From assembly GCF_025698545.1 (NCBI RefSeq), contig NC_068570.1, positions 58,857,924 through 58,921,923 of the forward strand: 64,000 nt of DNA, in the 5' to 3' direction. Below the pieces are notes generated by a model, which saw only the letters and a program-made list of their open reading frames with translations, did no database searches and was not told where the DNA came from. This DNA is from Gossypium raimondii (taxonomy: Eukaryota; Streptophyta; Magnoliopsida; Malvales; Malvaceae). Position 1 is the stretch's first letter. Every line of letters begins with the position of its first letter. Below are positions 1 to 10,391 of the stretch, in pieces. Both the position numbers and the translations under genes were made by a program.

Positions 1-144
1 GGAAAATAAAAAGTTTTGGGGAATAAAAGTTTGAGGGAAAGTAAATAGGGGGAGTAAAATTTTGGAGGGAAAATATTTAAAAAAAATGGAAGGGGGAGGG
101 TTTGGGGTAGATGGGAGGTGGGAGGTGGGATGGGAAGAGAATAA
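1..144. repeat. G-rich degenerate minisatellite, left part
   Basis: Degenerate tandem units of roughly 20-25 bp of the type AGTAAAAGTTTTGGGGAAAA. The same repeat resumes at about 4261, right of the 4.1 kb element, so the element appears to have inserted into a pre-existing minisatellite. No coding content is seen. Confidence 0.6.
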
Positions 145-3100
145 GAGAGCGTTTGGTTCAGTGTATTACCCAATCCATTACACCCCGATTACGCGTGTAA
201 TACATTACGCCCCTATTCCGGCGTTTGGTTCGCTGTAATAGGTATTACGCGCGTATTACATTACGCCCCTAATCCCCAAATTGCCGTGTTTTCTAATCCC
301 TTCCCAATTCGCTGTAATAGCTATTATGTTCGGCTTCCCTCTCCATCTCTGCTTTTACCCTCCTCCCTACCCGACCCTCTCCTCTCTTGTCCTCGAAATT
401 TCTCCTCCCATTTCCCACTCGCCTGCTGATTATCCGTCCTCATCATTTCTTCTCGTCCGGTGACTAATTTCTCTTCCCATTTCCTCCCAACCCTATTCTG
501 CCACACACCAAAACTCCCATTTAGTTCTTGAATTCATTGAATCGACTAGAAATGGAGATTTCTATGTGAAAGGAGCTTTGAGTGGGTGATATTAGATGGA
601 AAATTTAGATATGTTTGGTGGTATGCAAACTTTATTGGCTATTTGGTTCCTTTAATAAGTGTGATTTAATTTGGAAAGGAGTGAACGATCTTCTTCCGGG
701 AGATGATGTTGCTAGATATTAAACATGGAAATCGGTTTATGGGTTTGCATTGCTTTTATGTTAGCTTAGATGAAATCGACGGATTAGATCTTGTTGTTAG
801 TCTTGTTCGTCTTGATACTTTATAGTTAATTACCATTACATTGCCACTATGTTACAACGATTATGCTTAAATTTTTCTATGTTTTTTCAAGGACTGTATG
901 CCAATACCATATCTGAATATGTGTTGAGTACATTTACTTTTGTAAAAAGTAAAGAATCCGGATAACCAAGAATTGCTAGTTTAACTCGGTAAATTGGTCT
1001 TCATTGGCTAGCAATTAAGGTTTCATCATTTTCATTTAGCCTTAAGTGAATATTTTACCGTCGGTGCAAGAAGCTATCACCATGCCAAAGGGAGAAATGA
1101 TGGATTTGTTTGTTCATACCTCTAGGAATTATGATTGATGTCTTGAATGACCTTTTGTGCATGTTTCTTATCCGTTGAAGAAACTTCAGTTTAGCTACTC
1201 CTTAAATAAACTAATGGTGTATAGGTTTCTAATAGATTTTCGTGATATTCTCGCACTATGAATATTCGGATACGGACAATCTTCCGGAAAGGTATATAAA
1301 ATAAACATATTGTTTTGAAAGGAAAGGAAAATTAAAGTTATCTCTCTGTAAAAGATATAGTTATTATCTCTAAGGTGATAGGATTATATAAAGCTCTTTC
1401 TTACTTTTATCTTTTACGACCAAGTGAACAGAGCACATATGCAGATATTGAAGTCGCATATAAATGTCTTGAAGAGAGCTATGGTACAAAACAGAAGATA
1501 TCATCCTCTATGGTCAATCTGTTGGTAGTGGCCCCACTTTGGATCTAGCACTGATCGCCTTGCTAAGAGTCATTGTTTTGCACGATCCCATACTTTTCGG
1601 TTTAAGAGTAATGTATCCTGTAAAGCGTACATATTGGTTTGACATTTATAAGGTAATGTAAAGTCGTATAAGTTTGCTTCTCCGCATTATTCGCTAATAA
1701 GGATTTATTTATGTGAATATTGCAAAAATAATGTGTTCTTTTTGGGGTGTTTGTTTGCGAATATTGATAAAATTCCCTTGTCAATTGTCCGGTTCTTATC
1801 ATTCATGTAAGTATTCAGTAATCCCGATACTATAAGACTTCATATATTATAAATTTCATAAGCCTACCACATGCGACATATCTCTTTATGTTTGAGCCAT
1901 TATGTTACTTATATTGTTCTTATCTTTTTACATTGAATTCTTCATAATTATAATGGAACTTAAAGAATTCTCATTTTCTTTTATTTCTTCAAAGTCCAAA
2001 ATTACTTTTGAACTTTTGAACTTTCATTGGATGATGAATTGATGATCGAGCTTTTGGCTGCAATCAATGAAAATATTTGCGCGAGGGGAGGTGCGGGGCT
2101 ATCAATGAATTTTGTAGACCTTTCACGCTTTTGATTCACATAAAGTCATATCGATCATTGATTTTGTCATGTTTAGTGCTACGGTGTTTCTCTTGAAGGT
2201 CCAATTCTTTCGGTCAAGTCGACAAAATATAGATCTGCATTGAACTTTGGCCCATGCAAGGTCTCAAGTACAAACAAAAGATAGCTGTCTTGGCAATGGG
2301 TAAATAATTGCAAGTTTTGGAGGATTGGCATTAGGACAAAGTAAATTAATTGGAGTCCATAGAATTAAGAGTTCTTGCAACTTAAACACCCTTTCATCTT
2401 CTCTCTTGAGGTGTAAATTAAGAAGTAAGAGGATCATGATTGAACCATTGTTTTCTTTATGATTTACCATCATTTTGTTATTAGTTTATTCTTCGGATAG
2501 TCAACAAATAACTATAGGAAACGATGAAGATTCCACACCCTTGTTTTGCTACCTAGAAAGAATTAAAATATCAATCTCTGTTAATTTACTTTTATGAGGA
2601 CAAATAAATTGGCTACTATTAGAACAGATTATCCATATCTAGGGAGGATTGTTGAGCAAGATCTTGAAGTGAAAAGAATGGTCTCAGATGGACCCCATTG
2701 ATGGCTAACCTGATTACTATGCCCGAATTTTGGTTTGGAAACCTTGCCTTAAGTTGACATTGTTGAAAATTTTCGCATCTCCGCCATATATGGATAATTC
2801 CATTAGACAAAGGCTACTGAAATTTAGTTTTCTTGGCTCCTTTTGCTTAGTCAAGTAAATCTTCTGTAGGTTGTATTTAAGGTTAGTTATCCTCATCCTT
2901 ATATTCAATTTAATGCATGATTCGGATTATGATCAAAATTTTCAATTTGTTGGCTTCCTTATACTTTCATAGTGCATAAAAATATTTGATCTATTTTACT
3001 CAAACTCCGAGTAAATCCAACACGAGTACGTGTGCTATATTGCTTTTCCATATATAGAGAGTGACATATTCTCATACCGTGTCAAGATAGTTTATAAGAT

Positions 3101-4257
3101 TTGACCTGTCAAGGTTTCCTTTGTATTTGTCTTTATTTATTGAACTAGTAAATGACTACCACATAGAATATTGTTTGCAAATTACCTCATAGAAGGTGAA
3201 AATGATTTCATAGGCCACCGTTATGGCTTTTGAGACCATCTGTTTATATCAATGTGCGTGGAACTTGGATGAAGTTGTTGATTGCTCCCATGGAAAGCAA
3301 CTCGGGAACTATGCAAAGAGAAGTATGAACCTCTATGGCTTAAAGGAGGAACCACTGTGATTTAGAGCAAGACCACAGTATATAAGACATCTCAAGAAGT
3401 TCATATCAACTGTTGAGAAATCTCCTTCTCAAAGGCAGCTTCGGAGAAGCATGCACCAATTTAAGCGTCTCTAAAAGTGTTGATCTGTTGGATAGAATAC
3501 TAACAGTGGTGATGATACTACTTTCGTAAAGAAAAAAACTCCATGCAAGTGTTTGACATTTCATGTTGTGATGAACTAAATCTGGTTTTGTTCTTTATTA
3601 ATTCTTATGGCGCCCGAGGCTTTGTATTTGGTTTTCCCAATATCTTTTGATTATACTATGGCATGAAATATGAGTTTGGTGTTTTGCTTGACCTGTGTTT
3701 TACCGTTGAGATCTCTCTTGCAAACATAAGCTAGTTTTCCTTGGGCTAAAAAATTGGGAATCAAACCGGTAAAAGCTTTGGTTTTTCGATTCAACAAGAA
3801 GTGATTATTATGCGAGCTACATGGCATTAATCATCTTAAGAGAACAAGCAACAAGAAAACCAGATTTGCAACCCTTCGCAAGTGTCAAAAGTCTTTAATT
3901 TTAAGAATTTTATTAAATTATATATTTTAATTAAAATATATTTAATAATAATTATGTTTAAATATGATTAAATTATTTATTATTGATAATAATAATCTTA
4001 TTAAAATTTAAATAACAATAACAATAATCATTTACCAAAACAAATTTCGCTAAGGGTATTCTAGTCATTTTAGTTTTTCATTATGCTATTACACCTCTAT
4101 TACACTCAACCAAACACAGGATTACTATTACGCTCTATTCCATTACATTCAACCAAACAGTTGATTTGCTATTACACAGCTTTTCCATTACACCTCTATT
4201 CCATTACACCTCTAATCTAATACACCTCTAATCCAATACAGCGAACCAAACGTGCTG
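145..4257. mobile_element. PIF/Harbinger-like TIR element carrying host gene fragments
   Basis: The left end reads GAGAGCGTTTGGTTC and the inverted right end reads CAGCACGTTTGGTTC. TAA lies directly outside both ends (142-144 and 4258-4260). A 3 bp TAA/TTA duplication with a GTTTGG-type inverted repeat is typical of PIF/Harbinger and Tourist elements. Subterminal repeats of the type ATTACACCTCTAATCC fill about 145-300 and 4085-4250. I found no transposase. The interior instead holds decayed exons of an ABHD17-type hydrolase (about 1411-3478), so this looks like a non-autonomous, gene-capturing element. Alternatively, two related MITEs flank an old pseudogene by chance. Confidence 0.6.
1411..3478 (+). 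pseudogene. Decayed ABHD17-like alpha/beta hydrolase fragment, introns retained
   Basis: Three exon remnants are visible. About 1411-1651 encodes residues like TYADIEVAYKCLEESYG, then, after a frameshift, the nucleophile-elbow motif GQSVGSGPTLDL, then GLRVMYPVKRTYWFDIYK, ending at a GT donor. About 1752-1802 encodes NIDKIPL and a shifted CPVLIIH-like stretch before another GT. About 3265-3478 encodes DEVVDCSHGKQL, then with frameshifts KEKYEPLWLKGG and a NHCDLE-like site, and ends near EKSPSQRQLRRSM. These are hallmarks of plant ABHD17-like (protein depalmitoylase-type) hydrolases. The 5' exons are missing, several frameshifts are present, and intron-like gaps remain, so it derives from genomic DNA and not from an mRNA. 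It cannot encode a working enzyme. Confidence 0.8.
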
Positions 4258-4260
4258 TAA

Positions 4261-4510
4261 AAGTTTTAGGGGAAAAGTGGGAGGGAGTAAAAATTTTGGG
4301 GGAAGATAAAAGGTTTTGAGGGTTTTTGGGAGTAAAATTTTGAGAAAAAGTAAATGGAAGAGTAAAATTTTGGTGGGAAATGGATTTTGGGTAGATTGGG
4401 GGTTGGGAGGGGAGGGGAGTAAAAGTTTTGGGGAGAAAGTGGGAAGGAGTAAAAGTTTTGAGGGAAAAGTAAAAAAGTTTGGGAGTTTAGGGTAAAAATG
4501 TAAAATATTA
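4261..4510. repeat. G-rich degenerate minisatellite, right part
   Basis: Continuation of the repeat seen at 1-144, with units such as AGTAAAATTTTGGGGGAAG. A shared string similar to GGGTAGATTGGGGGTTGGGAG links both halves. The 109-codon minus-strand ORF here is a by-product of the repeat. Confidence 0.6.
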
Positions 4511-4683
4511 TAGTTTGATATTCGAATTATTCGAGTTATTTGAATTCGAAAACTCAACTCGATTCGAACTCGAAATTCGAAAAAAAAATTCGAGTTGATT
4601 TGAATAACTCGATTCGTTTAACTCGAAATTTGAATTTTTTTTGATTTTTTCGAGTCGAATCGAGTTTTGCTCACCCCTACAAT
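4505..4683. repeat. TCGAG/CGAATT-rich interspersed repeat
   Basis: Dense alternation of CGAATTATTCGAG, CTCGATTCG and CTCGAAATTCG, ending in TTTTGCTCACCCCTAC. The end resembles terminal sequences of short interspersed elements. A related block lies at about 25635-26030. Boundaries are uncertain. Confidence 0.45.
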
Positions 4684-5100
4684 AGGGGTTTTAATTAGAA
4701 AGAGATTTCAATTAATCAACCTAGAGTCAGTTGTTCTTACTCTCAAAAGAGATATTAACATAATTTAGGGATTTCTACAGACACAAGTGAATAAATCGTT
4801 TAATTTAAATTCATAATAATAGGTGAAGTCTAGGTGCATTTTTTCCTGGGTATTGTCTATTTCATTGGTTATCTTCGATTATTTTCCTATTTCATTCTCT
4901 GTTGCGTTCTTAGTTAGATTAGTTTAGTAATTTTAGATTAAAAACAGATACTCCAATTTGTCGGCTAAATAATAGAAAACCAGTAATTACTGGTACTTTT
5001 AGTCCTCGTAGATACGATATTCCCTACTAACCATAGCTATACTATTGTTCGATAGGTGCATTTACCTTTATCGTAATTATAATTAATTTAGTGACCACCA
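4684..5100. other. No gene; possible retrotransposon leader fragment
   Basis: Contains a stretch at about 5000-5100 (TAGTCCTCGTAGATACGATA, then GTTCGATAGGTGCATTTACC) that resembles sequence near LTR/PBS regions of plant gypsy elements. No ORF or second LTR was found, so this is only a weak relic call. Confidence 0.3.
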
Positions 5101-5382
5101 GTTGATTGTCTGAGAGACCCCTTGCTTTACTTACGCAGCTTCATATATGTGCAGCCAAGATGTTGTAACTACTATAGTTTGTACCACTACTGTTTGCAGC
5201 AGCTTTGGCTTTCAGGGTATTTAATTGATCAATCGTAAGCTTAAATGTGGATAAATTCGATGGCTTAAGATCAGATTCAGAGCTTAAAACTGAGGGGAAA
5301 ACCTTAGCCTTCAATGGTGGAGAAGGCTCACTTTCAAGATGGTGGAATTTAGGCGTTGGTGGAACTCGAGCACGAAGAAGAG
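5101..5382 (-). pseudogene. BAHD acyltransferase (HCT-like) gene fragment
   Basis: About 280 bp closely matching 17005-17271, the middle of the HCT-like gene in this window (from the region encoding ARVRPVPKFHHIEYE to WRCVSKAMGLS). It has a small insertion and no continuation on either side. It lies less than 100 bp beyond the 3' end of the NLR gene. It has neither the start nor the DFGWG end, so it is non-functional. Confidence 0.85.
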
Positions 5383-5473
5383 TTCCATTCTTGTGATATA
5401 ATTTAAAAAATGAAAAGTAGTGTTATTTTCTCAAAATTCAAACATCAGACAACAATGAACCACTTCGAAATTT

Positions 5474-5880
5474 TTAGTACAAAAGCTTAAAAGAAGGGAG
5501 AACAGCATCTCGAGTGGCTTCGTTTTCCCATTCTACTCTTGCCCACCAATCTTTGCTTCCCTCAATGCTAAGTGGATTCCCTTTTGCACTGTTTGAGTTG
5601 AGAGGAAGCTTCTTTAGTTCTCGGCAGCCACCTATATGAATAAGTTTCAGACATGGGAAGGGTAGGGCATCCCAGTATATGCTCTTCAATTTCGGTAAAC
5701 AACTTAAGTAAAGTGTTTCAAGCTTCAGAAATGGTTTAAGGTATGGGATTCCATCCACACATGCAACTTCACCAAGTTTTTCCTCACTCAATATTTCTTC
5801 CATTTTTGGACAAAAATATATAAAAAGAACTCTTAAATTTGGAGCAAGACTCAACCAAGTTACATCCCATTGTTGATACT
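5474..5880 (-). pseudogene. Out-of-frame LRR tail of the NLR gene
   Basis: A second reading frame encodes DVTWLSLAPNLRVLFI, CPKMEEILSEEK, LPKLKSIYWDALPFPCL and a C-terminus with KDWWARVEWENE, the usual end of RPS5-type CNL proteins. It overlaps the last about 70 bases of the main ORF. Relative to family members, about ten residues between HTLSRV and DVTW are missing, so a deletion not divisible by three separates the two frames. Confidence 0.85.
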
Positions 5881-8123
5881 CTGCTCAACGTGTGAAAGCA
5901 TGAAGTATGGTTAATACTGGAAGAAACCCAGGTATATAGCTTTTCCATTTTTATCTCCTCCATGCTTTCAAAATAGGAGAACTCTAAATTTTCTAAGCAT
6001 AGAACATTAAACACTTCTAGTCCTCTAAAACCTCTAAGTTGTAGTGCTTGGGTCCAACATCGGAATAAGTTAAAGCTCAGTAATCTTTCTAGACAAAACA
6101 TGTTGTGTATCGGTATCCTTAGTATATTCAAGCATTTCAAACCTTGCAACTCCTCTATAAGCTTTTCATTACCCTCATGATAATCTCTATTTAGCCGCCA
6201 CCACATTCTGAATATTTGCAACTTGAGAAAACTAGATATTAAATGTTGTGGGATTTTTCTGAGATTCTCCGTATAACTCAAGTCCAACATTTTTAGCTTT
6301 GTCAACGATTTCAACTCTATTGGCAACTCTGATATGCCAGTATAAGATAGATCAAGACATTCTAGTGAAATCAATTCTGAAATTCCCTTAGGCAATGCTC
6401 GTAATCCTCCATTTCTTGACAAATCCAAAACAGTTAAATGAGGTATAAATTGGAAGAAACCATCGCTGATCACTTTCAATTTATTTTGGCTAAGAAACAA
6501 GGTTCGAAGGCTAGGGCATTTGGGTGTTTTGTTGAGAACTTCAATCTTATTTTCCATCACAGACATTCTTTTTACATTTTCCCATGCCTTAACATCTGGT
6601 TCTTGAAATAATTGAGCCCCTGCTTTTACAAAAAAATTATTCCGTGTTGCTTCGAACTCGCGTGTAATCCATAAAATCATGTCACGGATCACATCATGCA
6701 TCTTCACACAATCTTCTCCATCTATTTCACCATCATTTTCCAATAAACAAGCACTGATAAGAGAGCAGATGATGTTGTCTCCTTGCATTTGAGCTTCACT
6801 AATTCTATCAAATTCGTTCAGTAGCCCTTCACAAAACCAATACTCTACTAATCTCCTTTTGGGAATACAATAACCTTCGGGATGCAAACAACAATATAGG
6901 AGGCAACATTTCATTGTGGCATTAGGCAAATTATCATAACTGAATTTTAAAAGCGGAAATACCTCATTTTCTAATTTTGGCAATGCACATCGCTTCAACA
7001 TCTCAATTGCATATTTCCATTCCCCAAGTGTTTTCTTGCAAGCCATGGCACGACCGATTGTAATTAGTCCAAGAGGCGGTCCACCGCACCTTTCAGCTAC
7101 TTGTTTAGCTAGATTTAGAATATCTGGATGGCTGTTGAGAGTTTCATCTCCAACCTTGGATCGAAACAATTCCCAAGCCTTTTCCGTTTCCAGGCACTCC
7201 ACTTTGATTTTCTTTTGAGCTTCCATTTCACCACATACCTCCAAAGACCTAGTAGTAAAAATAAGTTTGGAACCATTCTCTTGGCTTGGTTTTGGTATCC
7301 CAACTTGGTTCAAATCCACCCTCTCCCATAAATCATCCAATAATACAACAAATTTCTTGTTGCCCAACACCCCATAGATATCTGTAGTTTTCCGGTCAAC
7401 ACTTTTATTCTTCCATGAGTCATCTGAAAACCCAAGATTTCCACCAATCCTATCTTGAATCTTTCCAACATCGGACTCTTTAGACACCAATGCCCAGATA
7501 ACAACTTCAAAATCATTCGGTGTGGTGCTGAACTTGTTGTTGAGTTTGGTCAAGAGAGTTGTCTTGCCAACGCCCCCCAAGCCATAGAGGCCAATGATCC
7601 CCACATCTTTGTCCACGATGCAGCTCCATACCTTTTGGATTGTGGATTCTAGAGCAACTGGCTGCTCTACAGGTCTAACTACCACTGAAGCTGCGGGCTG
7701 ATTCTCCGCTACTTTCTCAAAAACTCCTTTACTCTTATGATCACTTATTTCTTGAAGCATTTCGACCACCTTTTTACCAAACTTGTAGCTAGACAAATAA
7801 TTCATGGAAGCACAGCCGCCGAGACACAAGTTATTCATTTCTTGAGGGCCATCTGCAATCAACTTTTCCGCCTCTGTTGTCATAGTTTCTGTTTTTGAAA
7901 GCCATAGCTGTACTTGCTCAAATGGCTTCAATAGTCGTTGTTCTGCAAGATCAACCTGCCGTAGCAGGTCGTTCCTTTGTGCCCTCAGTTCTTGAAGAGC
8001 AGCAGATAAAGTTGGAAGGGTTTGTTGAAGCTTGCACACGTAATTAGCATGTCCAGCAATGGAATCCAAGCCACGAAGGATGAAATTCTGTAAACCAATT
8101 TGGATTGAGCAGAAATTGCCCAT
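5784..8123 (-). CDS. CC-NBS-LRR disease resistance protein, RPS5/RPS2 type (C-terminally frameshifted)
   Basis: Intracellular immune receptor of the CNL class. I chose the ATG at 8121-8123 because it gives the MGNFCS N-terminus usual in this family; Gly2 and Cys5 fit myristoylation and palmitoylation, hence membrane anchoring. The ORF is open 18 codons further upstream. A coiled coil spans roughly residues 25-65. NB-ARC motifs: P-loop GLGGVGKTT (181-189), kinase-2 LLDDLW (261-266), RNBS-B LIFTTRS (287-293), a GLPL site altered to GGPPLG (347-352), RNBS-D-like CLLYCCLHPEGY (407-418) and MHD (475-477). LRRs follow from about 530. The frame ends at residue 779, after a deletion near 5877-5890; the normal LRR tail continues in another frame down to 5474. 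Single exon. It may be a truncated receptor or an early pseudogene. Confidence 0.85.
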   Translation of the reverse strand: MGNFCSIQIGLQNFILRGLDSIAGHANYVCKLQQTLPTLSAALQELRAQRNDLLRQVDLAEQRLLKPFEQVQLWLSKTETMTTEAEKLIADGPQEMNNLCLGGCASMNYLSSYKFGKKVVEMLQEISDHKSKGVFEKVAENQPAASVVVRPVEQPVALESTIQKVWSCIVDKDVGIIGLYGLGGVGKTTLLTKLNNKFSTTPNDFEVVIWALVSKESDVGKIQDRIGGNLGFSDDSWKNKSVDRKTTDIYGVLGNKKFVVLLDDLWERVDLNQVGIPKPSQENGSKLIFTTRSLEVCGEMEAQKKIKVECLETEKAWELFRSKVGDETLNSHPDILNLAKQVAERCGGPPLGLITIGRAMACKKTLGEWKYAIEMLKRCALPKLENEVFPLLKFSYDNLPNATMKCCLLYCCLHPEGYCIPKRRLVEYWFCEGLLNEFDRISEAQMQGDNIICSLISACLLENDGEIDGEDCVKMHDVIRDMILWITREFEATRNNFFVKAGAQLFQEPDVKAWENVKRMSVMENKIEVLNKTPKCPSLRTLFLSQNKLKVISDGFFQFIPHLTVLDLSRNGGLRALPKGISELISLECLDLSYTGISELPIELKSLTKLKMLDLSYTENLRKIPQHLISSFLKLQIFRMWWRLNRDYHEGNEKLIEELQGLKCLNILRIPIHNMFCLERLLSFNLFRCWTQALQLRGFRGLEVFNVLCLENLEFSYFESMEEIKMEKLYTWVSSSINHTSCFHTLSRVSTMGCNLVESCSKFKSSFYIFLSKNGRNIE

Positions 8124-8901
8124 GATTCTGGTGAATGAAAGATGAAACAAAGGAAACTGAATGAGATGTGGATGCAAAGTGAACAGTTATGAAGAGGATG
8201 CACATGAAATAGAGCTAAAGAAGATGGGGTTTCAACCATTAGAGCTTTGATTATGAATAGTAAAGATAAAGCAAGCAGATTCACAGAGTCTATTATGGTT
8301 AGGTTAATTGGTCTGTTAAGGTGACGTATGTGCTTACCTTATATCAATTGATATAAAATATAACCATAAATGTGAACAATCTTTTGAAACATTAAAATAA
8401 ATATTTTTAGTAATATTTATCACATTTTTAAGTGAAAATTCTAATTTTGTTTTCACAAATTTTACTTGAATAAATTTATTTGATAATAAAATTCTTTTTC
8501 TAATTTTCATTGAAATACTTTTATGTTTGAAGCTACAATTTCATTAATGGGAAAATTTAAAATATATTAATAATTTTACCCTCCACCTCATTTTAAAAAT
8601 CACCCTAAAATGGGTGGAGAAATTAACATTTGTTAACTTTACTAACGTGGCATACATATGAATTGTTACATAGATGACACATCAACATTTAATTAATTTT
8701 TAAAATAAAAATATTTTATAAATTTTATAATAATTTTAATGATTTTTAATTTTTAAAATAGTTTTTATATTTTTAATTTTTAAATTTTAAAAATTAATTA
8801 AATGTTGATTGTCAAAACTAAACTTCAATGTGGAAAATCTCAAATAGAAAAATGACGCAATATGACAAGACGCCAAGGTGTATATGAAGTCATTATTTTA
8901 A
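8124..8901. other. NLR 5' flank and AT-rich intergenic DNA
   Basis: About 8124-8300 matches the upstream flank of the second NLR copy (13720-13980), including GATGGGGTTTCAACCATTAG, and so belongs to the duplicated unit. The rest is AT-rich with no ORF or clear regulatory motif. Confidence 0.5.
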
Positions 8902-9443
8902 TGTTCTATTCGCCCCCACCTATATTCGGTGTGCAAATAAGTTTCAAGCAAATGAACCTCGAGGATACAATGAATCTTGGTAACTATTTGAGTTTTGCAC
9001 TGACGAAAATAGTCCACTAAGCACTAAGCAGAGTATAATAAGAAAATCAATTTCTGTAAAGAATTTCTACAATAATTCTTTATAGAACAATCTAAAAATA
9101 GTAGAAGATGGAGGGATGATATAAAGAACTTTTGAGAATTTTTTGGTATGTTTTCCAAATAAATCTCATCCCTATTTATAGAAATTCTCATATATCTTCA
9201 CGTAAACATAACTTTCAATATGTGTCTTTTTTGAACAATCACATCTTTAAAGAGATATAATTATTCAATTAATATCTCTTAAATAAACATATTCAAGTAA
9301 TATTGCTTGAATAATTGTAAATCTTTGTCAAAAATCAAGTGATATAACTCTTGATCAATAACCAAAATATATAACTTTTGATTAATTGCAACCTTTCATT
9401 TATAGTTATTGGAACACTATAAATATTTGAAAATATTTCAACA
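8902..9443 (-). mobile_element. Solo-LTR-like sequence
   Basis: Read on the minus strand it starts TGTTGAAATATTTTC and ends CGAATAGAACA, giving TG...CA termini within a short TGTT/AACA inverted repeat. About 250 bp inside it has a promoter-like CTATAAATAGGG, as expected for an LTR U3/R region. No primer-binding site, no second LTR and no matching 5 bp duplication were found, so a solo or fragmentary LTR is the best guess. Confidence 0.5.
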
Positions 9444-9894
9444 GATGTGTCGTGCACGTATGCAATGCTAGTAAAGTTTAAAACTATTAACTTTTCAATT
9501 CATTTTAGGTGATTTGACAAAAAACGTAAAAATAAGGGCTAAAAAGATTTTTTAAAATTAAATGGAGGTTAAAAAAAAATTTTTAAAGTTGGAGGGTGGA
9601 ATAAAGTATTATGCCTTATATTTACAAATCTTATTTCAATTTTAGATGCTTTTGATTAAGAAAACTAAGCTTGGGTCTAACTAAGGGTTGGAGGGGTTGT
9701 TAGTTTATTTAATTCTTTTTAGGCATAATGTAAATTATAGTTCTTAATATTTGCATCTTTTGTCAATTTGAAATTTATTCTTTTCTTGAGCTAAATTTGA
9801 CCTTCAACCTTTTAAAAAGAATCAAATTTAACCATTAATATTTTAATAAAGAGTTGAAATGATCTTTTTAACAGAAATATTAACTAAAATGTTT
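9444..9894. other. Intergenic, nothing recognised
   Basis: AT-rich sequence between the LTR-like block and the gypsy relic. It contains no ORF of note. Confidence 0.4.
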
Positions 9895-10391
9895 AAAAAA
9901 AAAAGACAAAGGCAACCCAAGAATAGACCTGCCCATGGGTCTCAGGTTTTCCTTAAGTATCTCTGTGGAAGAGGTCTTCAAATTTGGGCTAAGGGCAAGT
10001 TGAGCCCTAAGTTTTTTGGGTCTTATCGGATTTTGAGACAAGTGGGGCCAGTTGCCTATTAGTTGGAGTTGCCTTTGAAGTTAGACTGCATACACGATGT
10101 GTTTCACACCTCTAAGCTAAGACGATACCAGTCTGATCCATCTCATATTGTTCTAGTTGAGGAGATTGAGGTGAGGCCAGATTTGACTTTTGAAGAGGAA
10201 CTAGTGCAGATTCTGGATTGAGAAGTTAAAGTCTTGAAAAGGAAGAACATTCTTTTGGTTAAGGTTCTATGGTGGAATCAATGTATTAAGCACACCACTT
10301 GGGAGCTAGAGGACTCGGTTCGACAACAATATCCGCATCTGTTTGAGTTAGGTAAATTTCGAGGCCAAAATTTTTTGAAGGAAAGGAGAGT
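9895..10391 (+). mobile_element. Ty3/gypsy polyprotein tail (integrase C-terminus plus chromodomain-like region), degraded
   Basis: Translation gives GKLSPKFFGSYRILRQVGPVAY, an in-frame TAG where Gln is expected, LELPLKLDCIHDVFHTSKLRRY, EEIEVRPDLTFEEELVQILD, a TGA, and then a chromodomain-like stretch (VLWWNQCIKHTTWELED, QYPHLFELGKFRG). This is the C-terminal integrase and chromodomain region of Tekay/Del-type chromovirus retrotransposons of plants. Two stops and loss of everything upstream make it a relic. Confidence 0.85.

Noticed and set aside
4228-4557. 109-codon minus-strand ORF rich in Pro, Leu, Phe
   Set aside because: It is the complement of the G-rich minisatellite; the composition comes from the repeat.
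7128-7331. Plus-strand ORFs inside the NLR genes (also 7036, 7455, 12749, 13070)
   Set aside because: Antisense shadows of the NB-ARC coding sequence, appearing in both copies because the copies are similar.
8902-9443. Complete LTR retrotransposon
   Set aside because: Only one LTR-like block, without primer-binding site, coding region or target duplication.
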